A stretch of DNA of 64,000 nucleotides, taken from positions 28,932,898-28,996,897 of the forward strand of contig JABACO010000001.1 of the NCBI GenBank assembly GCA_013339895.1. The letters are read 5' to 3'. The translations under genes and the position numbers were made by a program. Each line of letters begins with the position of its first letter. Positions within the stretch are counted from its first letter, which is position 1. The stretch is from Ephydatia muelleri (lineage: Eukaryota > Porifera > Demospongiae > Spongillida > Spongillidae). The notes beneath the pieces are model-generated. The model saw only the letters and a program-made list of their open reading frames with translations, did not search any database and was not told where the DNA came from. Below, piece after piece: positions 47,992 through 59,780 of this stretch.

Positions 47992-50375
47992 ATGCCTTCA
48001 CGTCAGAAAAAGAAACGAGCGAAACGACGTGCGAAATACCTTGAAGTTCGAGACGATGTTTTAGAATCGGCACGGGCATCCTACAAAGCAGACCAAGAAA
48101 AGAAATGGACCGCTGAACGCGAGCGGCATCAAGCAGAGCCAGAAAGAAACAGACGCTGAACGCGAGCGGTATCATGCAGACCCAGAAAAGAAACGGTCAT
48201 CAGCTAAACGCGAAAGCTATCAAGCAGAGCCAGAAAAGAAACAGACCGCTGAACGCGAGCGGTATCAAGCAGACCCAGAAAAGAAACAGACCGCTGAACG
48301 CGAACGTTATAAAGCAGACCCAGAAAAGAAACGGTCCGCTAAAGGAAACGTTATTTGGAGAGTCCTGAATGTGCTCGCTTGGCGAAGAGAGTGCGGTACG
48401 GGAAGGCTAAGCGTAGTACCGTGCAAAACCAACGAGGCCATCGAAAAAGTACTACCGACAAAGTTATTCAAAAAGTATGTAAATGTAGTAACCTTCTCTT
48501 ACCTTAGATATTAAGCTTAGTTTGCAAATGACATTAGCTGAAACGTTGCGTCAGCGTTGCCTTTTGTCAGTGTCGTTATGTAATGTTGGAAGAGACTATA
48601 GTTCCATTCCAGACCTATGAGATGCATGCAGTTATTGTTTGAACTTTCTAGTGCAATGTGACACAATGTAGCGGTTGCTGATATCATCTGTGCATTGAAT
48701 CAGAATGGCTTCAGTTTACATAGGATTTCATGGCATGAAACTATTTTAGTGGGCAACTGTTGCATGTAAGAGTATAACTTTCAAGCCTTGGTGTATATAG
48801 TCATACATAATGTTGCATGTACGCACTTCCTTTTTCACTGTAGCTACTCTCTGTACGAACCAAAGGATATCGTACTAAGCGAGTATAAGGGTGGCCTCGA
48901 AAAGGCTATTCTTAAGAATAGCACTTTACTAGTTCAGTTAAATGATGCCTTTTGCAAGATGCACCCATGGTTAGCACAAAAGGTGTTTACCAGTTCTGCA
49001 CATGCTCACATCGCAGCATATGGAGCACGTCATCACGAGAGACGAAGTAATGGAAATAGAGTGGATTTTAGAAGGCGGTGGTGATGGGGAGATGGCGAAG
49101 ATGATGGCAGTGCTGGACCCCGTCCAGCACCACCTTCCCCATGTCCAGCACCACCTTTGCCACATCCAGCACCACCTTCGCCACATCCAACACCACCTTC
49201 GCCACGTCCAGCACCACCTTCGCCACATCCAGCACCACCTTCGCCACATCCAACACCACCTTCGCCACGTCCAGCACCACCTTCGCCACATCCAGCACCA
49301 CCTTCGCCACATCCAACACCACCTTCGCCACGTCCAGCACCACCTTCGCCACATCCAACACCCCTTCGCCACGTCCAGCACCACCTTCGCCACGTCCAGC
49401 ACCACCTTCGCCACATCCAACACCACCTTCGCCACATCCAACACCACCTTCCCCACATCCAGCACCACCTTCGCCACATCCAGCACCACCTTCCCCACAT
49501 CCAGCACCACCTTCGCCACATCCAGCTGAGCACCACCTTCGCCACATCCAACACCACCTTCGCCACATCCAACACCACCTTCCCCACATCCAGCACCACC
49601 TTCGCCACATCCAGCACCACCTTCCCCACATCCAACACCACCTTCGCCACATCCAACACCACCTTCCCCACATCCAGCACCACCTTCGCCACATCCAGCA
49701 CCACCTTCCCCACATCCAGCACCACCTTCGCCACATCCAGCTGAGCACCACCTTCGCCACATCCAGCTGAGCACCACCTTCGCCACATCCAACACCACCT
49801 TCGCCACATCCAACACCACCTTCCCCACATCCAGCACCACCTTCGCCACATCCAGCACCACCTTCCCCACATCCAGCACCACCTTCGCCACATCCAGCTG
49901 AGCACCACCTTCGCCACGTCCAACACCACCTTCGCCACATCCAACACCACCTTCGCCACATCCAGCACCACCTTCGCCACATCCAACACCACCTTCCCCA
50001 CGTCCAGCACCACCTTCGCCACATCCAACACCACCTTCCCCACGTCCAGCACCACCTTCGCCACATCCAACACCACCTTCGCCACATCCAACACCACCTT
50101 CGCCACATCCAGGACGAGGCCGAGATGGCAGACGACGAGGACGAGGAGATAGAGGACGAGGTGGAAGAGGACGAGATGGGAGAGATAGAGGACGAGGATA
50201 TGTAAGAGAAGGAAGAGCGCGACGTGGAAGAGGTGGTGAAGGACGAGACCGTAATGTGAACCATTATTCGGACTATATGTATAACTTACTAATGTTAATG
50301 TTATTAAATAATTATGCCAAATGCGCTAATGATAATGGTCGGTCTAAGTACAGCAAGGAAAGATTTCACGAATGA
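47992..50375 (+). pseudogene. Charged-repeat / RGG protein gene, broken
   Basis: From ATG 47992 the chain is very basic (MPSRQKKKRAKRRAK) and then carries ~16-residue repeats such as ADPEKKQTAERERYQ, a type seen at the N-terminus of many TE-derived and helicase-like proteins in sponges and cnidarians. Two one-base deletions in the first repeat (near 48148-48157) break the frame. The sequence resumes to about 48476, where GTATGTAAAT could be a donor. A block at 48842-49010 (SYSLYEPKDIVL, FCKMHPWLAQKVF) looks like a further exon. After the minisatellite, 50103-50375 encodes an Arg-Gly-rich tail (GRGRDGRRRGRG) ending at TGA. A single original gene is inferred; function unknown. Confidence 0.45.
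49120..50110. repeat. 21-bp minisatellite, about 47 copies
   Basis: The unit is CCACCTTCGCCACATCCAACA, with CAT/CGT, TCG/TCC and ACA/GCA variants, reading PPSPHPT in one frame. Four 5-base GCTGA insertions (near 49526, 49740, 49767 and 49897) and one base loss near 49360 shift the frame. The long open frames on the minus strand (up to 398 codons) are repeat artefacts. Confidence 0.95.
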
Positions 50376-50516
50376 TTCAAACACGCATCCCGCCTTTAAC
50401 TAAAACTTTAGTTCTGATATCGGATCGCTTAGCTTCGTTCATAGTTCTACATGTCTTAGCAAATGGCACACACATGACGTCACACAACCCGTTGTACATA
50501 GAAAAAAATCAATGAA

Positions 50517-50798
50517 ACAAGTAAATAAAAACATTCTCTAGGAGAAAGTTGGTGGGATATAGGATTTGATGGCAATTGGTGGTGTAAAAAGCAAGGAAAC
50601 AAGGTCTTATCAGAAGGGAAAATGTAATAGTCCTATATTTAGCACAGAAACAACACATGCCCTAGAAATGTGCTAAATATAGGACTATTACATTTTCCCT
50701 TCTGATAAGACCTTGTTTCCTTGCTTTTTACACCACCAATTGCCATCAAATCCTATATCCCACCAACTTTCTCCTAGAGAATGTTTTTATTTACTTGT
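50517..50798. repeat. Perfect 282-bp inverted repeat (130-bp arms)
   Basis: Arm 50517-50646 and arm 50669-50798 are exact reverse complements by eye, with a 22-nt loop (GAAACAACACATGCCCTAGAAA less its edges). It starts ACAAGTAAATAAAAAC and ends 13 bases before the TTAA of the piggyBac element. No flanking duplication identified. A foldback MITE, an RNA hairpin locus or a very recent inverted duplication are all possible. Confidence 0.9.
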
Positions 50799-50815
50799 TA
50801 ATACTTATATGTTAA

Positions 50816-53644
50816 GTTGTACGGGCCTATTGTCACCAAATGGTGACAATAAGGCATACCTTTTCATTACTATTTATACTATGAGTTTGGAAAATGTTGA
50901 GTTCTTTGTACTTATAATTTTCAACACATACAAGATGATCTTTTAGTACTGCAAAAATTGAGGCAGTATCTATTTCCAATCAAACACAGTAGATAAACAA
51001 AGTTAAACTTGATGGAAAAAAAAAGTTGAAATCTTCCTATCAGTAATGCTTATAATGAAGTATCTCTATTGATTGAAATTTTGAAGCTATATGCCACATA
51101 ACGGTTAGAGAATTTACTCTGTTTGGCAGCTTGGAAACCTATTTTATTTCATCTGACTATATTATGAACACAGGAACAATCAAGACAAATTTACATGTTC
51201 CAAGCTGTGCATAGATAAAAAATTCATACCCCAACATAAACAATTCATAGCCCACAACCTAATTGGGAATTTAATTCATTTAATCGAAATACTCATATTA
51301 CGGTCAAACAGCCCTTGCCAAAGGAATGTCTAAGCAAGACATTAGAGTTGGTCATTCTGTATGGGTTTATGCCAAAATTTTTGACAGCGACAGAGAGGTG
51401 GAAAAATGGAGTGAGAGAAACTTTGGAGCTCGTGGGGGGAACACTATGCTGTTAGGAAAAGTCAAAGAAATGATTAGTTCCACCGATTTTGTTGTCTATT
51501 TTCCTTATGACAGTACAGAAATGGAAGTCGGCAAGAAACATATTCATGTACTAACTGACAGCTATGAGATATGGCAGAGGCATTTTGTGCGTAAGATACC
51601 GAAAGGTCAGAGGTCACGTGCGGAAGCGGCAGTAAGCAGCGGAACTGATTCAGGCAGCGACGATGAGATCGAACAGGAAGAAGGAGAAGAGCAGGAAGAA
51701 ATGGATAGTTCTAACCCCATAACCTCTGCTAGTAACGTTCTACCTTGGGTTTTTGAGCCAATACTTGAAGACCCCCGCTCGGTGATGTACCCCAGTATCA
51801 AGCCAAAACTTCGGTGTGGTGAGCTTCAGTATAACGACAGCTCAGTTGATACCTCACTGATTTGGATTTTATTTACAAAATACTTTCCTATTGCTTTTGC
51901 CGAAGAGTGCATCATTCCTCAGACAAATTTGGCAGCTGAGCTTGATGACGAGTGGACAAGTCCGTTAACCATTGGTGAATTTCTGACTTTTCTTGGAGCT
52001 ATTTGCTTTATGATATGCTACCCTTTGGGTGGTAGTCGTCGTCGTTATTGGCATTGGATGGGTGATGAAATATTTCCTGCAGCTAATTTAGGACGGTTTA
52101 TCCAGTGGAGAAGGTTTGAACTGATTTGTAAGTATCTAACTCTTGGAAACAATGGACTACCAAATGATAAGCTGCGGTACTGGCGTGAATGGTTATTGGC
52201 TGTTAAAACATGTTTTCAGTGTGCCTTGATACCTGGTCGCAACATTATTTTGGATGAATCAATGATCAGAAACAAGAATTTTAAAGCAGCTGATTGTGTT
52301 ATATACATTAGGCGAAAGCCTGAACCTTGGGGACACGAGTTATGGACTGTTGTAGATAAGGAAAGTGGCATTTGTACTAATTTTGAATTAAATGAGGGAA
52401 AAGAGATTACCCGACAGCTGAAATACTTTGCAGAGTTTGGGGCTACAACTGCTACTACTCTTCGTTTATTGGAACCCTACTTTGAAAGTCATCGCCTTGT
52501 GTTCATAGATTCGTGGTTTCAATCTGTAAAAACTGCAACTGAATTGAAGAGACGAGGGTTAGACAGCCTTGGTGTTGTGAAGACTGCCCACAAAAACTAC
52601 CCCCGAGAAGATCTCGAGGCTAGGTGCATGAATGAGGCTGGTGCAGTAGCTTCTGCACATGTCAATATCATGATAATGTAGTTCTTCATGCTGTTCAGTG
52701 GAGGTCAAGCTCTCACCATAAGTTAACTCTTCTTTCAACTGCAAGCTCTAGTGCCCCTGCAGGGACACCTTATATTAGACCATGTGGGAAAGAAATACCA
52801 AGACCTGATATTGTAGAATTATGGTATGATTCATATGGAGCAGTTGATGCTTTTAATCATTGTAAAGTAGGTGGTGGTAAGAATGGCTGGGAACATCACT
52901 TAAAAGTTCAAGAACGTCCTAATCTTCCTCTATTTTCTGGAATGATGTCACTTATAGATGCAAATATATATCGAAGCATGGCATACTTCTTTCCACAGGC
53001 ACATAGTAAAACTACCCATGTAGAAATGCGTCAAATGCTTGTCAAAGCACTTCTAATGAATCCATTGACTGTTGTGCTACCAGAAAAAAGGACATTTTCT
53101 CAATCTACTGAGCACAGACCAGCATTTTTCGGTCATGATAAAAGGAAGCGCTGTGTAATGTGTTCACGCAAAGGTCTTGAAAGAGAGACGAGCTTGTCTG
53201 ATATGTACTGTACTTATTGTGGTGTTGACGCTGGTACATTTTGTCGGCATTCAAGTGGTCGCAAATGCTGGGAAGAGCATATTAATAATGGGATTCCATC
53301 AAGGAAACGCAGAAAATGACTAGAAATGTTGAATCTACTTTGTTAAAAACAACAGTTGTTTTTGTGCACCTACCTTGTCGTAGCCTTGATAAAACAGTGA
53401 ATAATGTATTCCCTCATTATACTTTTCCAACTTTTTCCTTCACTTTGATTTAATATACTATTCATGCCTTTGCATCAGTTAAAAAAAAATTTGTATACTT
53501 GTGTTGTCCAATCATTCTTCTACTGTTTTGTTCAAGTTTTTACTTAACATTTGCTTGTTTCATAAAGCTATATATCATTAAACTTAGTGTCACCATTTGG
53601 TGACACTCCTTTCTTATTGTCACCAAATGGTGACACTATACAAC
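50816..53644 (+). mobile_element. piggyBac element, 2,829 bp
   Basis: TTAA at 50812-50815 and 53645-53648 flanks inverted ends that both begin GTTGTA, followed within ~15 bp by GTGTCACC/TTGTCACC and a TGTCACCAAATGGTGACA palindrome. The right end has a second palindrome copy (53589-53606). TTAA duplication and transposase content identify piggyBac. Confidence 0.9.
51326..53319 (+). pseudogene. piggyBac transposase, one frameshift
   Basis: 451 codons are open from 51326; a one-base shift between about 52645 and 52665 moves the sequence to another frame that stays open to 53319. Catalytic aspartates are visible in ILDES (~residue 310), VFIDSW (~395) and, after the shift, GAVDAFN. The C-terminal cysteine-rich domain is complete (CVMC, YCTYC, FCRH, KCWEEH), followed by a basic tail. 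The N-terminal ~75 residues (VGHSVWVYAKIFD, then LLGKVKEM) suggest a small beta-barrel reader, with an acidic region after it. Apart from the single shift, all parts are preserved, so inactivation is recent. Its role would be TTAA-specific cut-and-paste transposition in the nucleus. Confidence 0.85.
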
Positions 53645-53648
53645 TTAA

Positions 53649-54890
53649 CATTATAAATTCAACACAAATTCAAACCACACTATCCCTATGTACTAGCAAT
53701 GGAACACATGCTATAGGATGTCTTTTTGAACACCACCACTTTCCTGGTGACAGCTGATTTCTGCATATGATACGCATGCAACCAATTGCATCATGTATAT
53801 ATTGAATACGTGCACCAATTTACACGCACAGATAGTAAAAGTATGCAGGCCTATTGATTATGTATAACAGCGAATGCACATCCATGCATCAGTGCAATTG
53901 GTAGACCTGCATGGGCAGCAAGTTAGTTCTATCTCTTCATCTTGCATTTACCATGCATGCAATTGAGAGCTGTTTTGACTACGTGTATATATGGTGAAAC
54001 AGCATTCATTACTGCAGCGGTGCAGTCATGATATCTAGCACCGTATTGTCTTGCATAATGCATAATTAATTAATCGCAGACTATGACAGCATAATTGGAT
54101 CAACCGCATGTATCGCAATGCATGCATGCATGCACGATATTGCTCTTAACTAGAGCATGAAATGAACTCAAAAAGTGTGGAAATTGTAACTGAGCGTTGC
54201 CCGAGGTTACCAGTCTATATAAAAATCGCCGAGCTTTTTCATGTATACTGATAGAACTTACGTATATAATTATAAGCGTTGAAACATACAACCACTTTGA
54301 AAGTAATACCGCGAGTGCTACTGACAAACAGAATGACATGAGGCATATCCCACTGGGTTCGAGCAAGGATTGTAATAGTTAATAATCCATGGTTAGAGCT
54401 ACTAGCTGGTTCAAGTATAGACAAAGATAAATTAAAAGAACAGATCTCATTGCACACTGCCATGAGGCATAACAGATATATTGTGTGCACACATATCGGC
54501 ATGCGTTGCATGATTTATTTATCAACTAACTGACTTTTCAATCCATGCACATATGCGTGAGCGTACCACACAGAAGCTTTGGTACGCTGTATTATTGACT
54601 TTCGTTATTTTACTATTATAATACCAGCAATGTTACATGTGCCACGTGAGCCAAAGTTTCGTCGTAGACGTCATGGATATTGACATGATATTTAAATATC
54701 TGCGTCATCTTCTAGATATGAACTTGACTAATTATGCGCGGTTGAAATTAATTTAAATGTCTTGATTTTAGTAAAAGGGTGCTTTATGTCTTTTTCATGG
54801 AAAATGCATATTATAATCAATCAATTTTTAGAATATAAGTTTGAAAAAAAACAACAGGATGACCGCGTATGTATGGCCATTTCTGGATAT
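53649..54890. repeat. Copy of foldback core plus R2 fragment
   Basis: 53640-53765 is the inverted counterpart of 38935-39055. 53770-54890 is the inverted counterpart of 45110-46150, including the half-palindrome and TATA-like GTCTATATAAAAATCGCCGAG. No coding potential. Confidence 0.75.
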
Positions 54891-55264
54891 GACTTGATAA
54901 ATGCACCCTGACACAGCAGGAACCTTCATACGTACTATCTTGTCGCAGTGTGCAAACTCGATGGCTAGGTCACCACACAGTATCGAGTTATTGTGGCACA
55001 GGTAGCTATTTTACATGTGTAGTGATGCATTGTTTGGTTATTCAGCTTAGATTAGGTATCCTACTCTCTGTTTGCAAGTCATATCCTACTCTCTGTTTGC
55101 AAGTTGGGAATTTTTATTATTCAAATGTTCGAGCCCTTGCCTGGTGAACCTGCACAAAGGATGCCACTTTGAGGACATGGTAGAAAGAGACAAAGTTGAA
55201 TAGTTTTTGTGCATGATTTTATAATCTGTATTGTTATAATAATAAAATTTATAATATGCACTAG
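54891..55264. other. Gap, no feature seen
   Basis: Contains a short direct repeat of TCCTACTCTCTGTTTGCAAG (55059-55103) and nothing else that I can support. Confidence 0.4.
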
Positions 55265-55775
55265 GTCCCTTTTCGCGGAAACGATCCCATATTATAAAAT
55301 GTTATAAAAATGCCTTACGTTTAAATCGCTATAACTTCCGAACTGTAAATGCTATCGACTTTCTATTTTCAACACTTCATAGCACACCATTTCTGTATGT
55401 AGATCTATATTTTCGTGTCTTACACAAGCTCCGCCTGTCGCTATTGATTTTTTCAGTTCGCTAATTTTGTGTTATCCGTTACGGAGATACTGCTGTGCAA
55501 AGTTAATGCACATTTCCTGCTCGATGAGCGCCATTATTGTATGCAACCGGCGTTCCATTCTCCCAATTCACAATAAATTTCGATAACTTCTTTGTTCCGC
55601 CCACATTCTCTGCCTAAAACTAAGCTAACCGTTCGCAACATTTTTACCTCACCCAGGCAGCGAGTTTATACCGGTGAATTAAAGGAAGAACGCTTCTCGC
55701 TTCGCAAAACGATCGTACCAAATTGATGGATCTGAATGAATCGTTGCAGTATTCTTGCGCCTCCCACATCGCGGG

Positions 55776-55870
55776 TAGTCTCGTCCCCAGCCTGATATGC
55801 ATTCGCAATATACACGTAGCGGTGATGTAATCCATCCGCTGCTGTGTATGAGGGTCTGGGAACGAGACTA
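55776..55870. mobile_element. 95-bp MITE of the TAGTCTCGT family
   Basis: TIRs start TAGTCTCGT; it shares GCGGTGATGTAATCCATCCGC with the Pack-MULE-like element at 16642. Its flanks CATCGCGGG and CGTCGCGGG agree at 8 of 9 positions, a probable 9-bp duplication. Confidence 0.75.
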
Positions 55871-56449
55871 CGTCGCGGGGTGGCAGTATTCAACACGGCG
55901 TGAGTAAGGCTATTTGCTACGCACTTGCATCATATCCTCTAGTCGTGTAATAAAGCTTCCAATTTGCTATTAGTATAGCCCATGCTAAAATTCTTGTCAC
56001 GCTCACTCAGCTACGCTTGCAATGACATCGGTTGTATTTACAATTCTCAGCTCACGCATAATACATGAACATGCACCCATGCTGGCTCACACACTTGTGC
56101 ACACACTTGAATTTTTGCGTATATAAATCTGTACACCATCGTATGGCATATTCTTATGCACAACACTCACGTACCGGTACAGTACATGTGGCACACAATA
56201 AACCAGTCAGATGACACACTTTAACACCACACTTTGTCACATGCACGGGATCTATTCTATTTAACTGTGTGCATTTTCGAGTGGGTTTATGTACTGAGCT
56301 TCTGTACCACTCTCTTAGTTTTTCCCCTCCATTGTTGCCGAAGCATTCCTTACAACAACTCCTCTTTGTGTAGGCTGGGTTTCCCATATAAATGGTTCTT
56401 CGTACTGACATAGAGCTCTCACATGTACATAAGTATGTGTAGCTACATG

Positions 56450-56700
56450 CAGCGTCCCATAGGATTGGATGACTGTACGTGTATCGTTTGCTCATAGATT
56501 GGTCCTCTATTTGTGCATCCGATCCCCGTAGGGTTGGTCCTTTGTACACACAGGTACCTCGTGTCCCTATAGGATTGTTCTTTTGTACATGCATTGTGTC
56601 CCCATAGGCCCATATGATTGGTCCTTTGTATGTACATTTTGTCCCTGTATATTGATCCTTTGTGTCCCATTGGATTGGTCCTTTGCGCTTGCATACAATG
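56450..56700. repeat. Degenerate ~35-45-bp tandem repeat
   Basis: About six units of the type GTCCC-ATAGGATTGGTCCTTTGT followed by a GTACATG-like spacer. Inverted single units occur at 58020-58050 and 60330-60410. Confidence 0.7.
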
Positions 56701-56993
56701 CATGTGCAAAGAATAATACTATATTTACCACAACATGCCTATATATTCCTATGCACTCACATAATCTTTCTCTAGTAGAGAAGTGTGTAATAAAGCTTTC
56801 TTATTCTGCATAACCCTTGCTCAACTTCTCATCATTCTTTATGCCTCAACTATTGCTGCTTATGCTGACTTCAAGTCACTTTTTGCCCACACCATATGGA
56901 GTGCGTGAACATGCCCTCATACTGGTTCACACACCCTTATGCATGTGTATACGTTGTGCAAATAGCACTGTACAATTCTTGAGCACATCACTT

Positions 56994-56995
<2 letters not shown>

Positions 56996-57030
<35 letters not shown>
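56996..57030. repeat. (CA)n microsatellite
   Basis: About 17 CA units. A shorter GT run lies at 58191-58213. Confidence 0.95.
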
Positions 57031-57034
<4 letters not shown>

Positions 57035-58190
57035 AACACAACACTTTTGCACCGTGACACATATGGCAACATTATAACACACTCTAATAATTATGGTACA
57101 TCCAAATAGATTCAAGTGTAAGGTCTGCCTCTCTGAACGTTTCCTGTGCACAGCGTTCTATTCGATGAACAGATTAAGAGGCAACTGATTCTATTCTCAA
57201 TTTCTGTAACCTGATTTCGTACTCACTGTGGTTTTCCTCTGCATTGTTGCTTGTAGTCTTCTCTAAAAGTATACTTTTTCCCTCAGTTACACTCACCACC
57301 TAGCACTCTATGTTTCACCTGTAAAAGCGTTTGGGAGTCTGGCAACAGCAGTATAATGAAATTGTTTACTAGCTTGCTAAGGTATGTCTGTACCACAGGC
57401 CCTGACCCCCACCACAATCTGCAATGATAGGTAGGTACAATAATATTCATTGCCAAAGGTAACAGTCTAACCTTACAGGCCAACAGTACAATGTTGCATC
57501 ACTAGTAAATAAGTTTGAATGCAGGGAATTCAACGAGTGTTATTGCACTCCACTGTTCCTGGCCTAGCCTTCTCACAATTAGTACACAGTATTGTGCTTC
57601 CCATTCCGCTCTTGCTATACCCTTCTAGGAGTACTTGAACACTCACTTCATTCCCTGCATAAAACTAGTGTGACATGCAACACTGTGTGCTGCCTCTTCA
57701 CAGTGCACCACGCATGTAAAGTTTATTATTATTAATTTTTTGAAGGGTGATGGTCCTGCATGGGCTGTGTTGTTCCTGCATGGCCTGTGGCAATGAATTT
57801 TATTGCAGCTACCCTATCCTGCAGATTGTGGTAGGTCAGGGCCCCTTGGTAGGTTTACACAGACATAAGTAGCAAGTTAAAGTTTAATATTCATTATCCA
57901 ACTCTGCACCTCTAAGAAAATAAAAAAGCCTCTTACATGCTGACCCATGGAATCCCTTATGATTTGTCCTCTATTCTCTTTAATTGTCTCAAGCAGTCCT
58001 ATTGGGATATGATGTATGTACAAAGGACCAGTCCTATGGGACACTACAGTGTACGTGATGTATACCTACATGTATGTCCCGCATGAGCTGTTCAATAGAA
58101 TAGATCAAGAATACATGTGCAGAGAACACATTCAGTGTACCATCATTAGAGTGTTATTGTTTGTGCCACATGTATAGATGTGTAAGTGTA

Positions 58191-58221
<31 letters not shown>

Positions 58222-58359
58222 TGGATTTGTGTATGCTGTGGATAGGTTGCATGATTTAAGCGGAGAAACAGAGTCAGTGTATGCCAATGCCGTCAAGCAG
58301 CCAGGTAACCCAGGCCTTGTCAGGGTGAAGGCGTAAGTTGTGGTTAAAGTTAAAGTGTC

Positions 58360-59190
58360 ATAGAGTGGTGTGAGTTGTAGAGTAGTGTGAGCTCACTGGT
58401 CGTACAATGGTGTGAGCTTGCTGGTCATAGAGTGGTGTGAGCTCGCTGGTCATAGAGTGGTGTGAGTTCCACTGGTCATAGAGTGATGCGAGCTCACTGG
58501 TCATAGAGTGGTGTGAGCTCGCTGGTTGTAGAGTGGTGTGAGCTCGCTGGTCGGGTCGTAGAGTGGTGTGAGCTCGCTGGTCATAGAGTGGTGTGAGCTC
58601 ACTGGTCGTAGAGTGGTGTGAGCTCGCTGGTCGTAGAGTGGTGTGAGCTCGCTGGTCGTAGAGTGGTGTGAGCTCGCTGTTTGTAGAGTGGTGTGAGCTT
58701 GCTAGTCGTAGAATGGTGTGAGCTCGCTGTTTGTAGAGTGGTGTGAGTTCGCTTGTCGTAGATCGCTGGTCGTAGAGTGGTGTGAGATCGCTCATTGTAG
58801 AGTGGTATGAGCTCGCTGGTCGTAGAGTGGTGTGAGCTCGCTGTTTGTAGAGTGGTGTGAGCTTGCTAGTCGTAGAGTGGTGTGAGCTCGCTGGTCATAG
58901 AGTGGTGTGAGCTCGCTGGTGCGTAGAGTGGTGTGAGTTTCACTGGTCGTAGAGTCGTGTGAGCTCGCTGTTCGTAGAGTGGTGTGAGCACACTGGTTGT
59001 AGAGTGGTGTGAGCTCGCTGGTCGTAGAGTGGTGTGAGCTCGCTGGTCGTAGAGTGGTGTGAGCTCGCTGTTTGTAGAGTAGTGTGAGCTTGCTAGTCGT
59101 AGAATGGTGTGTGCTCGCTGTTTGTAGAGTGGTGTGAGTTCGCTAGTCGTAGATCGCTGGTTGTAGAGTGGTGTGACTTAACTGGTCATA
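58360..59190. repeat. 25-bp minisatellite, about 33 copies
   Basis: The unit is AGCTCGCTGGTCGTAGAGTGGTGTG in full, given here as AGCTCGCTGGTCG plus TAGAGTGGTGTG, with point variants. Minus-strand frames rich in SSHHST and PLYDQR come from the repeat. Confidence 0.95.
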
Positions 59191-59204
59191 GAGTGGTGTG
59201 AACT

Positions 59205-59780
59205 CACTGGAGATCACGGGGCCACTGGTGCAGCACATGGCCAGGCCTTGGCAGAGTGCTCTCCACCACAGCCTGGGACCCAGCACCTGTGGGTGGCTCG
59301 CTCCGTGTGCACCAGATGGTGGAGTAGTGCCTGCTGGTGTGGTGGTGAGCCTGCTTGGAACTGGCTGTTGCCATGCATGAAAGGGCTGATGTGTGACACA
59401 CCAAACCAGCACGTCCTCTTCAACACATCCCAGAGGAGGTTATGCAGCTTGTCCATAGCTGCGGCCTGCCAAAAGAGCTGTCATACCTCAAGGCTGCTGC
59501 CATCGGGTGCGAAGAGCTGGCAAATGATGTGTTGGTACTTCACCAGCTCAAGAGCAGTTTTGGAGCAATCTGAATGCAATATGTTCCAGGCTTCCATCCA
59601 GGAGCTGAGAACTGAGACCTGTCGCCTGGTGCAGCCCTTCTTAGCCACCTGGCCAACTAGCAACCCATCATCTAATGGGGGAAGGAGTTGGTCAACTGAG
59701 CCGTAGTCAAGGCTATGACTGGAGTGCTGCACACATGAAATTACTTTTATATGGATGCGAACCTGTGAACATATCAACAA
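59205..59780 (-). pseudogene. Retroelement gag-like fragment (DIRS/Ngaro type)
   Basis: The minus-strand frame from 59780 contains SSWMEAWNIL, LVKYQHIICQLF, then an in-frame TGA at 59481-59483, then FWQAAAMDKLHNLLWD, a WCxxC-less segment HISPFMHG, and a single CCHC-like knuckle (CWVPGCGGEHSAK). This order matches the capsid-like ORF found next to tyrosine-recombinase retroelements in sponges and cnidarians. The conserved LRYD block appears in a shifted frame just before the TGA, showing a small deletion. Only this ORF is present: no reverse transcriptase or recombinase nearby. It lies inside the 6.3-kb foldback element, downstream into the 25-bp minisatellite. Family placement is from memory of motif order. 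Confidence 0.5.

Noticed and set aside
49033..50264. Minus-strand open frames of 306-398 codons
   Set aside because: They are translations of the 21-bp minisatellite and lack any non-repeat domain.
56154..56594. 146-codon minus frame with Cys
   Set aside because: It lies in the left arm of the foldback element; the mirror arm has no corresponding open frame.
58358..58795. 145-codon minus frame
   Set aside because: Translation of the 25-bp minisatellite.
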